A DNA stretch of 64,000 nt from JAIVJM01 sp963816985 (GCA_963816985.1 CAWFMF010000004.1:744001-808000), one strand, 5' to 3'; positions 1 through 10,086 are shown, counted from the stretch's first letter. Numbers and translations are program-made. The notes: generated from the letters alone by a model not told the origin.

Positions 1-363
1 CAGGTGCTCGACGCACGCCGCGCCGTACTCCTCGAAGGCGTGGACGATAGCCTCGGTGTCGCAGTGGGTCTTGAAGACGTGGCCGCGCGCTTCTAGTTCC
101 CTTTGGAGTTCACGGTAGTTATAAATCTCGCCGTTGAAGACGATGCTCAGCGACGGGTCGCAGCCCGAAAGCGGTTGATGACCGCCCGCGAGGTCAATGA
201 TCGAGAGGCGGCGCATGCCGAGCGCGGCCCCGCCACGGACGAGCGTCCCCTGATCGTCCGGCCCGCGGTGCGCGATGACGCGGCACATGCGTTCGAGCAC
301 GTCGCGGCGCTCGCCCTCCGCGAGGGCGTCCACGTCACCGACGAATCCGGCTATCCCACACAT
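1..363 (-). CDS. asnB: Asparagine synthase-like glutamine amidotransferase, N-terminal part (runs off window)
   Basis: The 121 visible residues start at an ATG at 361-363 and read MCGIAGFVGD, so Cys2 is exposed as the N-terminal nucleophile of class II glutamine amidotransferases after Met removal. Further Ntn motifs are visible: RGPDDQG near residue 34, MRRLSIIDLAGG near 50 and FNGEIYNYREL near 75. The family transfers glutamine-derived ammonia to an acyl-adenylate, classically aspartate. Many paralogues in surface polysaccharide loci amidate uronic acids or other acceptors instead. The synthetase domain lies beyond the left edge, so substrate and completeness cannot be judged. It is the last visible gene of the minus-strand polysaccharide run, 17 bp downstream of the GT2 gene. 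A second, complete member lies at 19537-21420. Confidence 0.85.
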   Translation of the reverse strand, partial: MCGIAGFVGDVDALAEGERRDVLERMCRVIAHRGPDDQGTLVRGGAALGMRRLSIIDLAGGHQPLSGCDPSLSIVFNGEIYNYRELQRELEARGHVFKTHCDTEAIVHAFEEYGAACVEHL

Positions 364-380
364 AACTTTTTTCTTAACCT

Positions 381-1547
381 TTACAGAACCGGCTCGCGGA
401 TCGGCTCCCAACGCGCGTAACGCTCGCCGCGCACGAACTTGTAGAAGGCGATGACCGACGCGAGGTTGGCGAGCACGAAGTAGTGCGCGAGCGCGAGCGG
501 CTTGAAGCGAAGCCCCGCGCGCTCCAAGAGCCAGCCGAGCGCCGCCGCCGTGTAAAAAAGCAACTGACCCACAAGGAGCGCGGCGAAGAACCACGAGCGC
601 GGCGCGAGCCACGCCGTCGAAATGAAGACGAGCATGAGAAAGACGGGCACGAGGTAACGCATGACCTTGTGCGACAAAAGCTCGACGGCGTAGAAGCCCG
701 TGCGCAGTGGGTTCATCAAGGCGCGGTGACGCCAGAGGTCTGTGTACGTCTGCGCGATGACGCGGACGCGCATTCGCAGCTCCTTATCAGCTTGGCGGTT
801 CGTCTCTTCTTCGCACACCGCCGAAGGTTCGTAGACGGCGCGCAAGCCCTGCTCGACCATCTTCGTGGCGATGATGAAGTCGCTGCACGCCTCGTGATAG
901 AGCGGCACGTAGGCCGCGCGGCGCACGGCGTAGAGGCAGCCCGACGCGCCGATGAGCGAGCAGGCGCGGCTCTCGTGCGTCTTAAGGAAAGTCTCATAGC
1001 CCCAGTAGGATTTCGCGCCGCTCCCGACCGCCGAGCCCGTGCGGTCAACGTAGACGAGCCGCCCGGCGACGCAGCCCACCGAAGCGTCCGCGAAGTTCGG
1101 CGCGAGCGCGCGGAGCACGTCCGTTCGATAGAGTGTCGTGGCGTCGGAGAAGAGGATGATTTCGCCGCGCGCGAGTTCGACCGCCGCGTTCTGCGCCGCC
1201 GTCTTGCCGAGACGTTCGGCCTGCCGGTGCAGGCGCACGCCGCGCGTGGAGAAGCTTCGTGCGATCTCGTCCGTGCGGTCTGAGGAGCAGTCCGAGGCGA
1301 CGATGATTTCGAGTTTGTCCGAAGGGTATTCGAGCGCGAGCGTGTTCTCCAACTTCGCGGCGAGGTCTCGCTCCTCGTTGTAGGCGGTGATGATGACGGT
1401 CACTTCGGGTTCGCACGCCGCGCGCCGGACGGGTCGCGGGCGCACGCGGCTCAGCGTCCACACCAGCGCCGGGTAGCCGACGTAGGCGTAGAAGAGCGCC
1501 GCCGCGCCCGACCAGAAGACCACTTTCGCCAGCAGTTCGACGCTCAA
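381..1547 (-). CDS. Membrane-anchored family 2 glycosyltransferase
   Basis: This 388-residue protein has an N-terminal membrane segment (about residues 8-32), a GT-A domain with EVTVIITAYNEE near 47-58 and ASDCSSDRT near 84, and the acceptor-side motif SDFIIATKMVEQG. Three hydrophobic segments follow in the last 110 residues. This is the layout of processive or polyprenyl-linked GT2 enzymes that work at the inner membrane face. The start is a TTG overlapping the upstream TGA stop (TTGA), with GAGGG six bases upstream, so it is translationally coupled to the O-antigen ligase-like gene before it. Sugar and acceptor are unknown. Confidence 0.85.
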   Translation of the reverse strand: MSVELLAKVVFWSGAAALFYAYVGYPALVWTLSRVRPRPVRRAACEPEVTVIITAYNEERDLAAKLENTLALEYPSDKLEIIVASDCSSDRTDEIARSFSTRGVRLHRQAERLGKTAAQNAAVELARGEIILFSDATTLYRTDVLRALAPNFADASVGCVAGRLVYVDRTGSAVGSGAKSYWGYETFLKTHESRACSLIGASGCLYAVRRAAYVPLYHEACSDFIIATKMVEQGLRAVYEPSAVCEEETNRQADKELRMRVRVIAQTYTDLWRHRALMNPLRTGFYAVELLSHKVMRYLVPVFLMLVFISTAWLAPRSWFFAALLVGQLLFYTAAALGWLLERAGLRFKPLALAHYFVLANLASVIAFYKFVRGERYARWEPIREPVL

Positions 1548-3133
1548 CTCAGACCCTCGAAACTCATCGTTTCACCCGCCCGGAGGCCGTGGGCGGCTCC
1601 TTCGTCAACGCCCGCCCGGCCTTCGTCGCGGGCCTCCGCCGAAGCCTTCTCCGCCGCCTCCGACTCGTACATCCTCCGCAGGCAGACGGCGTAGCCGACC
1701 ACGTAGTAAACGTACCATACGTAAGCGACCGACGAGAAGAAACTGTTAATCATGTAGCCGACGAGCGACGCTTGAAGCCCGACGGCGAGGTAGTAGAAGC
1801 GCGAGCGCTTCCGGTCGTCGAAGGTCTCGCGCTCGATTGTCGAGAGCCCCTTGAACGGCGTCAGCAGGAACAGCGAGTAGACGACGAGCGCCGGTATCCC
1901 CATCTCCGCCGCGACCTGCGTGTAGGCGTTGTGGCTCACGAGGTCGCGGAACGAGACGAGCGGGAAGTTCCCCATCCCGATGCCGTTGAGCGGGTTGACG
2001 AGCGCCGTGTAGATTGACTGCCAGAGAATCTGCCGCCGCATGTCGGACGAGCCCACGGGGTCGAGCCCCGGAATGACGATGGACAGCAGCCGCGTCGAAT
2101 ACTCGCCGGGCGCGACGAGGAGCAGCGCGAACACGCACACCACCCCGGCTATCACCACCAGCGCGCGGTTGCGCCGACCGACCTTCCAGGCCATCAGCGC
2201 GAACGCCGCCGCGAGCCCCAAAGACGAGCCCCGCGAGAAGGTCACGACGACCGCCCCCACAAGTAGCAGCGACGCCGCCCCGTACAACAGTTTCCAGAAG
2301 AACGAGCGCGAGCCGAGCGCCAACGCGACCGCGACCGGGATGACCGTCACGAAGAAGAGCGCGAGGTCGTTCGGGTTGCCGAAGATGCTCTCGCCCACGC
2401 CGCCCACCCGGTAGCCCTCGACCGTCAGGTTCCCCGAACGGTAGTCGCCCACGACCTTCAAGCCCAACGCGAGCGCCGCGACGAGCGCCACCCACAGCAG
2501 GCCGCGCAAACGCGCCTGCGTGCGGACGGCGTTGACCATCACGACGAAGATGATGACGCAGCGGATGAATGTGCCGCTGAAGGTCTCCCACGCCATGCGC
2601 GGGTCGAGCGCGAGCGGAATCGAGAGGAGGCCGAAGAGGCAGAAGATGAGGAGCAGGTTGACCTCCCTCGGTCGGGCGGTCAGTGTGCCTTCGAGGCCAA
2701 GCTGCGAGAGGAGGAAGACGACGAGTGTGAACGTCCCGATGACGAAGGCGATGGAGGCCGTGAACGCCGAGGGATAGAGTTCGGAGGGGCGCAGGTAAAG
2801 GACGATGGTGAAGACGAAGAGCGAAAGGTACGTGAGCCCGTGCCCGCGCTTGAGCGCCACGGGTTTCGCCCTGGGCTTCTCGCGCGGGGCGGAAGACGGC
2901 TCGTCCGCGTCCGTCCGACTCTTGAGTTCGACGGACGGGCCGGGAGCAGTGTCGTCATCTTCGCCTGCGGCCTCGCCGACGCGCGGCGGGCGCGCGAGCG
3001 GCGTGACCGGCTCGTAATCCCATGCCTGTCGGTCGGAGGGCATCGGCGGCACTTCGCTTCCGGCGAGCGCGCGAGGGTCGGAAGCCTTCCCCGGCCTCGC
3101 GTCTAAAACAGCCGCACGGAGGGCGGGGGGCAC
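1544..3133 (-). CDS. O-antigen ligase/polymerase-like polytopic membrane protein (Wzy_C type)
   Basis: The 529-residue protein has a soluble, Asp/Glu/Pro-rich N-terminus of about 95 residues, then roughly ten hydrophobic segments. A periplasmic-loop region around GNPNDLALFFVTVIPV and TFSRGSSLGLAAA is typical of the Wzy_C/WaaL superfamily. These enzymes join undecaprenyl-linked glycans to each other or to an acceptor at the periplasmic face. A later ATG at 3043 (MPSDRQAWDY) would drop 30 low-complexity residues and is equally plausible. It overlaps the following GT2 gene by four bases. Polymerase and ligase cannot be separated from sequence alone. A second member of the superfamily lies at 8509-10086. 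Confidence 0.8.
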   Translation of the reverse strand: MPPALRAAVLDARPGKASDPRALAGSEVPPMPSDRQAWDYEPVTPLARPPRVGEAAGEDDDTAPGPSVELKSRTDADEPSSAPREKPRAKPVALKRGHGLTYLSLFVFTIVLYLRPSELYPSAFTASIAFVIGTFTLVVFLLSQLGLEGTLTARPREVNLLLIFCLFGLLSIPLALDPRMAWETFSGTFIRCVIIFVVMVNAVRTQARLRGLLWVALVAALALGLKVVGDYRSGNLTVEGYRVGGVGESIFGNPNDLALFFVTVIPVAVALALGSRSFFWKLLYGAASLLLVGAVVVTFSRGSSLGLAAAFALMAWKVGRRNRALVVIAGVVCVFALLLVAPGEYSTRLLSIVIPGLDPVGSSDMRRQILWQSIYTALVNPLNGIGMGNFPLVSFRDLVSHNAYTQVAAEMGIPALVVYSLFLLTPFKGLSTIERETFDDRKRSRFYYLAVGLQASLVGYMINSFFSSVAYVWYVYYVVGYAVCLRRMYESEAAEKASAEARDEGRAGVDEGAAHGLRAGETMSFEGLS

Positions 3134-3219
3134 TCCCGACCTCCGTGGGCTCTCGTGGCCCGCGCCTTTGCCGCCCCTTTGCGGGCGACTCTTGGCACGG
3201 CTCCTCTAAAGATGTTCTG

Positions 3220-4431
3220 CTAAACCGCGACGCTCTCGCGGTCGCCGTCGGCGACCAGCGTCCGCACCCTCTCGCGGAGCGCGATTTCGAACCGCCGCGC
3301 CTCCTCTATCTCGCCGAAGGCGAGCGCGCGCAACTGCTGCTCGATGCGCCGACGGTAGTCGGAGACGAGCGAGTCGGAGACGTTCAGACGTGCCGCCGCT
3401 TCGAGCTGCGTGATGTGCGCCGGGCTCAGGTAACAATACCACAGCACGCCGAGCATGCGGTCGTACTGCTTGGTCTTGCCGCGCACCGCCGCGTGCAGCC
3501 CCTTCAAAAATTCGTCCACGAAGTTCGCCGCCTCGTTCTCGGACTCGCGCCTGAGCAGAGACTGCTCCGGGTTCTCGCGCCCGTCCACCGGCTCGAAGCC
3601 CTTGCCCTCGTCGTCGTCGCCGCCGATGGGCACGAGGTAGATGTCCATCACGGGGAGCCGCGACATGACGAGGCTGCGCAGGGAGCGCACGTCCACCGGC
3701 GAGTCGCAGGCTTCGAGGACGGAGACGATCAAGTCTTCGAGGTCGGAGTTGCTGATGATGATCTGCGCGTCGCCCGTGCAGCCGACCATGCGCGTGTCGC
3801 GCTGGCGGACGGGGATGAGATGGACGCGCTGTTCGAGTTCCTGCGCGCCGCGACGCTGCTTGTCCTCGCGCCACTCGCGCAGGCCGTAGATGCGGTCAAC
3901 GAGTCGGCGGTGCGGCTCGTCCTCGCCCTCGACAGCCCCGGCGTTATCCACGCGGCGGAAGTTGGCCGAGGACTGGATGATGGTCGAGATGCGGCGGGCG
4001 AGGCGGTAGCTTTCGGGGTGGCGCTTGCGAAGCTCGGCGGTCAGGAGGTTCGTCAGCTCGATCTGCCCAATCTCGCACTCGATCTCGGAGTCGGTCATCC
4101 CCGTGTCGAGGTAGTGCTGGAAGCGCGACTTGGCGAGGAGCGTGACGAACAGCTCCTGCGTCAAATCGAGATACGCGCTCCCGCGGTCGCCCTCTTCGAC
4201 GAGCAGGCCCGCGCTGTGCGAGGCGCGCACGAGCGGGTGGTTGATGACGAGGCGCTGGAGTTCCGTCCACAGGCGGCTCACGTCGGAGCGGCGCAGCGAT
4301 TCGACCCACGCGCCCGCGTGGCGCGCCGGTCGCTCGTGCGTGCGTCCCGATGACGAGGGCGTTTTTTCGTCGGTTGCGCTGGTCATGGACTCTTCCAGGC
4401 GGTGAACTTGATCGGCAGATGTGGCAGCCAT
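3220..4431 (-). CDS. Unknown protein with sigma-factor-like N-terminal and C-terminal HTH regions
   Basis: I do not recognise this 403-residue protein as a named family. Residues about 75-160 (YLDLTQELFVTLLAKSRF, then DSEIECEIGQIELTNLL) look like the helical region 2 of sigma-70-type factors. Residues about 335-375 (LSPAHITQLEAAARLNVSDS then SLVSDYRRRIEQQL) look like a sigma region 4 or LuxR-type HTH. The middle (about 180-330) is acidic and unassigned. An internal ATG at 4386 has a better ribosome-binding site (GGAAGAG) than the first ATG at 4431, so the first 15 residues may not be translated. It stands alone between polysaccharide genes and is divergent from a small zinc-finger protein at 5075. 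Regulation of transcription is inferred from the HTH only. Confidence 0.6.
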   Translation of the reverse strand: MAATSADQVHRLEESMTSATDEKTPSSSGRTHERPARHAGAWVESLRRSDVSRLWTELQRLVINHPLVRASHSAGLLVEEGDRGSAYLDLTQELFVTLLAKSRFQHYLDTGMTDSEIECEIGQIELTNLLTAELRKRHPESYRLARRISTIIQSSANFRRVDNAGAVEGEDEPHRRLVDRIYGLREWREDKQRRGAQELEQRVHLIPVRQRDTRMVGCTGDAQIIISNSDLEDLIVSVLEACDSPVDVRSLRSLVMSRLPVMDIYLVPIGGDDDEGKGFEPVDGRENPEQSLLRRESENEAANFVDEFLKGLHAAVRGKTKQYDRMLGVLWYCYLSPAHITQLEAAARLNVSDSLVSDYRRRIEQQLRALAFGEIEEARRFEIALRERVRTLVADGDRESVAV

Positions 4432-5074
4432 GTTACTGATAGTTGTTGTGCGGGAGCAAGGGCGGAGATGCGTTTTGGCGCGCCCGGCGCGGGGAGGCCG
4501 TGGGACTTGGGGGACGTGTCCCGGTGCGCCTGAGGCCCGGCGGTCGGCCCGGATGTTTCAGCCGCCGACGGAACAAGCGTCGGCCCGTGGGAGGACTTTC
4601 GTGCCCCGCCGACCCCGGATTTGATTGTAGACCTGCAAGGGGAATCCGCACCGGATGCCGCGAAAGGTAAAGGGCGCGGCCACCGTGAAGGGACTTTGTG
4701 CGGAGGGCGCGAGCGGCGCTCCCCGAACACAATTGAGATGGTAACAGCAATCCCGGAATTGAGCAACATCTTTTTACACGCGGCCCAAGGCATTGAAAAA
4801 AATAGAGAAAGCGGGCGCTGAGGGGCGCAGTTTGGGGGGAGAAGTTTGGAAAAGACGGGGGATTGATATTTTAGTTTTCAATGAAACGGCGAAGCGCCCG
4901 AACGAAGGTTTGACGGCTGCTGTGGTTCCTCGCCACGCGTTCCGTTTTTTTGCCCTAACCTCCGGCTTGTGCTGTGCCTTATCTCGAACAGCGCTTCGCT
5001 TTGAGAGATTCCGCCCCGAAGAGCCCGCTCTCCGTCCGGGCGGCGAACAAGGAAAGAGAGGTCAAGGAGGAACC
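4432..5074. other. Intergenic region between divergent genes
   Basis: This 643-bp gap separates the minus-strand sigma-like gene from the plus-strand zinc-finger gene. Open frames run through it but have no ribosome-binding site or recognisable content. An A+T-rich patch at about 4862-4885 is the likeliest place for a promoter, but I cannot fit a convincing -35/-10 pair on either strand. Confidence 0.5.
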
Positions 5075-5401
5075 ATGCGTTCTTCGAGCACAGCCAGATT
5101 CAGAAAACTTCGTACCTGCCCCTCAACCGAGGCGCTCCTCCTTCACGGGCGGACATCGAGCACGGGCGGGCGGCGCGACCAGATCGCGGCGCACCTCTCG
5201 GCCTGTGACTTTTGCTGCGCGGAGATGCAGTTACTCTCCCACTTCGCGCCGCCGGCGAACGCTCTCCCCTTCGTCGCCCTCGAAATCCCGCGCGCGCTCC
5301 TGCGTCTCGCCGAAGACCTCATGGACGAGCCGACGCTCCAACGCGCCCGCTTCGCCGAATCCATCCAGGAGATCGAGCGCCTGACGCTGACGGACGCCTG
5401 A
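5075..5401 (+). CDS. Small zinc-finger (anti-sigma ZAS-like) protein
   Basis: This 108-residue protein starts at an ATG six bases after AAGGAGGAA, a strong ribosome-binding site that decides against the longer frame opening at 4793. Residues about 44-52 read HLSACDFCCAE, giving the H-x3-C-x2-C signature of zinc-binding anti-sigma (ZAS/zf-HC2) domains. There is no membrane segment. The C-terminal half is helical and acidic. Small soluble ZAS proteins often bind a sigma factor, and the divergent gene upstream looks sigma-like, so a sigma/anti-sigma pair is a reasonable inference although the two are not co-transcribed. The TGA stop directly abuts a 38-bp perfect hairpin. Confidence 0.65.
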   Translation: MRSSSTARFRKLRTCPSTEALLLHGRTSSTGGRRDQIAAHLSACDFCCAEMQLLSHFAPPANALPFVALEIPRALLRLAEDLMDEPTLQRARFAESIQEIERLTLTDA

Positions 5402-5492
5402 GAAAGTCAGAAGTCAGAACGCTGAACGATGAACTGAAAAGCAGGAGCCCTGTCTTTCAGTTCATCGTTCAGCGTTCTGACTTCTGACTTTC
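5402..5492. repeat. Perfect 38-bp inverted repeat with 15-nt loop between convergent genes
   Basis: The left arm at 5402-5439 and right arm at 5455-5492 are exact reverse complements. The arm is built from near-tandem heptamers: AGTCAGA, AGTCAGA, ACGCTGA, ACGATGA. The loop AGCAGGAGCCCTGTC is flanked by AAA and TTT. The hairpin begins one base after the stop of the plus-strand gene and its other end overlaps the stop of the acyl-CoA ligase, so both genes read out through TGA directly into the same repeat. It could act as a bidirectional terminator or RNA-stabilising stem, but lacks a long U-run. Confidence 0.9.
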
Positions 5493-7323
5493 ATTCTTCC
5501 TTCGCCCCGCCGTAGAGATTGTCAATCACGTCGCTGTACTTCTCGTCAATGACGCGCCGCTTGACCTTGAGCGTGGGCGTCAGCTCGCCGCCGTCAATCG
5601 AGAACTCTTCGGGCAGGAGCGCGACGCGGCGGACGCGCTCGTAGTCGGCGAGCGTGGAGGTGAGCGCGGCGATCTCCTTCTGCACGAGCTTGACGGCGGC
5701 GGGGTTGCTCGCCCAAGAGACGCGCGGGGTGTGCTCCTCGGCCTGCGGTTCGGGGAGAGCGCCGGAGAGCGCCTCCCAGTCGGGGACGACGAGCGCGGCG
5801 GGCTGCTTTCTCCCTGCGCCGATGACGACGACCTGGCTGACGTAGGAACTCTGCTTGATGAGACTTTCCAGAAGTTGCGGCGCGATGTACTTGCCGTTCG
5901 AGAGTTTGAAGAGTTCCTTCTTGCGGTCGGTGATATAGAGTCGTCCCGCCTCGTCAATCCGCCCCACGTCGCCGGTCATGAACCAGCCGTCCTCGTCGAA
6001 GACGGCGGCGGTGTCGTCGGGCTTCCCGTAGTAGCCGCGCATGATGTTCGGCCCGCGCAAAAGAATCTCGCCCTCCCGGTCGAGTTTCACTTCGACGCCG
6101 GGGAACGGCACGCCGACCGCGCCGACGCGGTTATTCTCCGGGCGGTTCGCCGAGACGATGCACGTCTCCGTCATCCCGTAGCCCTGTAGGATGTTGATCT
6201 CCGCGCCGAGGAAGGCGTAGGAGAGCGCGGGCGAGAGCGACGCGCCGCCCGAAACGAAGAAGCGGAGGCGACCGCCCACGCCCTCGCGCCACTTCGAGAA
6301 GACGAGACGGCGCGCGACCTCCTGCTGGAGTTCCAAGAGAGGCGGCACGGTCGCGCCTTCGTCTTTGAACTTCGCGTATCGCTGCCCGACGCCGAGCGCC
6401 CACGTGAAGAGCTTCGACTTCCAACCGCCCGCCGAAGTCCCCGTCTTGACTATCTTGTGATAGACCTTCTCGAAGAGTCTGGGCACGGCTGTCATGATCG
6501 TCGGTCGCACCTCCCGCAGATACTCGCCGACGAGGTCGAAGGAGGCGGCGTAGTAGACCGAGACGCCGTTGTGGCAGAAGACGTAGAAGACTGTGCGCTC
6601 GAAGATGTGCGAGAGCGGGAGCACGGAGAGGCAGATGTCGGTCGCGTGGATGGGCAGCACGCTCGAAATCGCCAGAACGTTCGAGACGAAGTTCGCGTGC
6701 GTGAGCATGACGCCTTTGGGCTCGCCCGTCGTCCCCGAAGTGTAGATGATGGTGGCGAGGTCTTCGGCCTCGACCGTGTTGAGCACGCGGTCGAAGACTT
6801 CCGGCTCAAGGCGGTCTAACTCCGCGCCCTGCTGCTCTAATTCGAGGAGCGTCATCGCGCCCGCGTGCGAGTCGGCGGCGTCGGTGTCGAAGAAGACGAC
6901 CTTCTCCAAACTCTCCACCCCGACGATGCCGGGCCGCGCGTGGCGGTAGACCTTCTTGCCGGAGACCAAAAGGACGCGCGCGCCGGAATCTTCGAGGATG
7001 TAGCGCACCTGTTCGGGGGCCTGCGTCGTGTAGATGGGGACGTTGACCGCGCCGAGGCTGAGGATGGCGATGTCCGTCACCGACCAGTCGGGCCGGTTCT
7101 CCGAGAGCAGGGCCACGCGGTCGCCCTTCTTGACGCCCAACGCCGAGAGCCCCAACGCCACCGCGCGCACGCGCTTGATGATGGCCTCGCCGGGGATGTG
7201 CAGCCACAGCCCGCCCGACTTGAGGTTCACCGCGTCCGGCTTGCCGTGCGTCTCAAGCGCCCGCAGACACATCTCCGGCACCGTGGCCGGGGCCTGCACG
7301 TTCGAGGTGTGCGTTTCACTCAT
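5491..7323 (-). CDS. fadD: Long-chain fatty-acid--CoA ligase (AMP-forming)
   Basis: At 610 residues this is the size of FadD15-type ligases, which activate fatty acids with ATP and CoA at the cytoplasmic membrane face. The AMP-binding signature IIYTSGTTGEPKG sits at about 192-204, GYGMTETC follows near 390, and the hinge/adenylate motif GDVGRIDEAGRLYITDRKK near 470 is followed by LSNGKYIAPQ, which characterises this subgroup. The ATG at 7321-7323 is the natural start. It is not obviously part of glycan synthesis. It shares the strand with the UDP-xylose synthase upstream but is separated from it by a 110-bp hairpin cassette, so it may be transcribed independently. Confidence 0.92.
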   Translation of the reverse strand: MSETHTSNVQAPATVPEMCLRALETHGKPDAVNLKSGGLWLHIPGEAIIKRVRAVALGLSALGVKKGDRVALLSENRPDWSVTDIAILSLGAVNVPIYTTQAPEQVRYILEDSGARVLLVSGKKVYRHARPGIVGVESLEKVVFFDTDAADSHAGAMTLLELEQQGAELDRLEPEVFDRVLNTVEAEDLATIIYTSGTTGEPKGVMLTHANFVSNVLAISSVLPIHATDICLSVLPLSHIFERTVFYVFCHNGVSVYYAASFDLVGEYLREVRPTIMTAVPRLFEKVYHKIVKTGTSAGGWKSKLFTWALGVGQRYAKFKDEGATVPPLLELQQEVARRLVFSKWREGVGGRLRFFVSGGASLSPALSYAFLGAEINILQGYGMTETCIVSANRPENNRVGAVGVPFPGVEVKLDREGEILLRGPNIMRGYYGKPDDTAAVFDEDGWFMTGDVGRIDEAGRLYITDRKKELFKLSNGKYIAPQLLESLIKQSSYVSQVVVIGAGRKQPAALVVPDWEALSGALPEPQAEEHTPRVSWASNPAAVKLVQKEIAALTSTLADYERVRRVALLPEEFSIDGGELTPTLKVKRRVIDEKYSDVIDNLYGGAKEE

Positions 7324-7333
7324 AAGAAAAGAC

Positions 7334-7433
7334 GTAAACCGTAAACCGTGACAGGTGACAGGAAAAAGGCCGTGACGAGTGAACCGTGACAGGTGACAGG
7401 ATAAACCTGTTCTTTCCTGTCACGGTTTACCTG

Positions 7434-7451
<18 letters not shown>
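7334..7451. repeat. Hairpin cassette of CCGTGACAGG-type repeats
   Basis: The region holds several copies of AACCGTGACAGG on one side and their complements (CCTGTCACGGTT) on the other. The best arms are about 7368-7401 and 7415-7451, with a loop TAAACCTGTTCTT. The right arm supplies the last codons and TGA stop of the UDP-xylose synthase (AGCCGTGAATCGTGA). The same unit and a near-identical loop recur at 53674-53761. Confidence 0.8.
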
Positions 7452-8396
<945 letters not shown>

Positions 8397-8508
8397 CTCT
8401 TCTCCGGGTTAATCAAACTCCGCGCCTCCGACTTCTTCTTCGCGCGAACATAACATCTCACGCCAAGCCGCACAGGCGCAAAAACTCATCTTCCGTCGTC
8501 GTCCGTCT

Positions 8509-10086
8509 TCACGCCGCGAGGCTCTCCCTTTCGGGCGCTTCGGCGTCGGCGGCTTGGGGCGTCTCGCCCGCGCGTCGTCGTCGTCGTCGCTTGCGGCGGC
8601 GTTGCGCTTCGGGCTCTTCGACGCGCCCGTTGAGAGTCGCGAGCGCGGCGAGCACGAGGAAGAGGAGCGCGTTCGCCATCGCGTGCAAGGTGAAGTCGAA
8701 GAAGCTGTGGACGAGCACGCCCGCGCAGCCCGCGAGCGCGCCCAAAGCGACGCCCCGGCGGAAGCGGTCGTGCGACTGCATCCGCGCGAGCGCCTTCCGG
8801 AAGAGCCACACGACGAAGAGCAGGCCGAGCAGGCCGCCGACCACCCCGGCGTCCGAGAGAATCTGCAAGTAGTCGTTGTGCGCCTGTTCAAGGCGGTACG
8901 TGCCGTTGCCCGTGTCGTAGCGCGGGTAGACGGCGCTGAACGCGCCGAGCCCCGTGCCGAAGAGCGGGTGGTCTTTGATAATCTCGACCGTGCCCTTCCA
9001 GAAGTGCGCGCGGCCCGTCGTCGGGTCGGCGGCGTTGACCGTCCCGACCAGACGGCTCAGGGCGTCCTCGCCGCCGAAGTAGAGCGCGCCGAAGACGACC
9101 CCGACGACCATCGCGAAGGCGAGCGCCACGCGCAACGCCAGAGAGCGCACGCGCGAGACCTTCGGCCCCTCGCCCTCCTCACTCCGGCTGCTCTCGCGCC
9201 CGACGCGCACCGAGACGAGGACGAGGAAGACGATCTCGGCGACCATGCTCAGCATCCCGCCGCGCGAGTTGGTCATGACGATGGCGATGCCCATCAGCGC
9301 GGCGGCGAAGGCGTAGAGCGGCATGCGCTCGCGCGGGACGGCGCGCGCGAGCAGGAGACCGAGCGGCAGCCCCATCGCCAGCTCCATGTACCCGGCGAAC
9401 TGGTGGCGGTTGATGTAGGGGCCGAAGGGCGAGGCCTGCTTCGGCTCGCGCAGCCAGAAGATGGTGCTGGGGTTGACGAAGTGCTGCATGAGCCCGAACA
9501 TCGAGAGCACGAAGCCGAAGATGATGACGAGCCGCACGACGAGCCGCAAGCGGCGCGGGCTGTCTATGAAGGCGAGCGCGGCGGCGAAGTAGACGAGGAG
9601 CGCGACGAGCTGCAAGACGACGATGCGGGTCGCGTATGGGTCGAACGAGAGCGGGAGCGCCGCCCCCGCGCCGCCGCCGCCCCCGCCGAGCGGGAGGAGT
9701 TGCACGAGCCCGACGACGATGAGCCCCACGAGCGGGAGCTGCAAAAAATTCCGGCTCACGCGGAGCGTGCGCGAGCGCCACGCGTCCAGCATCCAGAGCG
9801 CGAGGACTATTCCTGCGCCCGCCTGAAAGAGTCCGAGAGACCACGCGTGCACCGTGCCGAAGGCGAGCGTCGAGAGCACGACCGCGATGCAGAGCGTGAG
9901 GATGATGAAGCGGCTCCAGAGCGTGCGCGGGACTTCGGCGACGGGCGTCGAGGTGCGCGCCGAGTCCGAGGGCGGCGCGGGCGGCTGTCCCCCGATGGTC
10001 GAAGGCACGACCGCCGCCGTCGCCGTCGTCTCGGCGTCAGCGTGCGGGTGCGCGGTTAGCTGCTCGTTGGAGGTCGAAGTCGTCAT
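8509..10086 (-). CDS. O-antigen ligase family membrane protein
   Basis: This is a 525-residue protein counted from the ATG at 10084-10086 (MTTSTSNEQL). A longer frame to 10185 lies inside the upstream gene and looks like shadow sequence. After a soluble Thr/Ala/Pro-rich N-terminus come about 11 hydrophobic segments. The long external loop contains NPSTIFWLREPKQASPFGPY and NRHQFAGYMELAMGLPLG, then TNSRGGMLSM, and later HPLFGTGLGAFSAVYPRY and AHNDYLQILSDAG. The last two are hallmark Wzy_C/WaaL motifs. A basic, low-complexity tail ends the protein. It overlaps the upstream TPR protein gene by 50 bp, which argues for coupled synthesis and joint function in linking or polymerising glycans at the periplasmic face. 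Confidence 0.85.
   Translation of the reverse strand: MTTSTSNEQLTAHPHADAETTATAAVVPSTIGGQPPAPPSDSARTSTPVAEVPRTLWSRFIILTLCIAVVLSTLAFGTVHAWSLGLFQAGAGIVLALWMLDAWRSRTLRVSRNFLQLPLVGLIVVGLVQLLPLGGGGGGAGAALPLSFDPYATRIVVLQLVALLVYFAAALAFIDSPRRLRLVVRLVIIFGFVLSMFGLMQHFVNPSTIFWLREPKQASPFGPYINRHQFAGYMELAMGLPLGLLLARAVPRERMPLYAFAAALMGIAIVMTNSRGGMLSMVAEIVFLVLVSVRVGRESSRSEEGEGPKVSRVRSLALRVALAFAMVVGVVFGALYFGGEDALSRLVGTVNAADPTTGRAHFWKGTVEIIKDHPLFGTGLGAFSAVYPRYDTGNGTYRLEQAHNDYLQILSDAGVVGGLLGLLFVVWLFRKALARMQSHDRFRRGVALGALAGCAGVLVHSFFDFTLHAMANALLFLVLAALATLNGRVEEPEAQRRRKRRRRRRAGETPQAADAEAPERESLAA

Noticed and set aside
3022..4353. 443-codon plus-strand frame opposite the sigma-like gene
   Set aside because: Its composition (Arg, Ala, Val, Glu-rich, no domains) is typical of antisense shadow. 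The minus-strand frame has ordered helices and an HTH-like region.
4793..5074. 94-residue extension of the small zinc-finger protein
   Set aside because: The internal ATG at 5075 has a strong AAGGAGG site and the upstream residues look non-coding.
8554..10059. 501-codon plus-strand frame opposite the O-antigen ligase gene
   Set aside because: It is highly charged, low-complexity antisense sequence. The other strand encodes a clear polytopic membrane protein with Wzy_C motifs.
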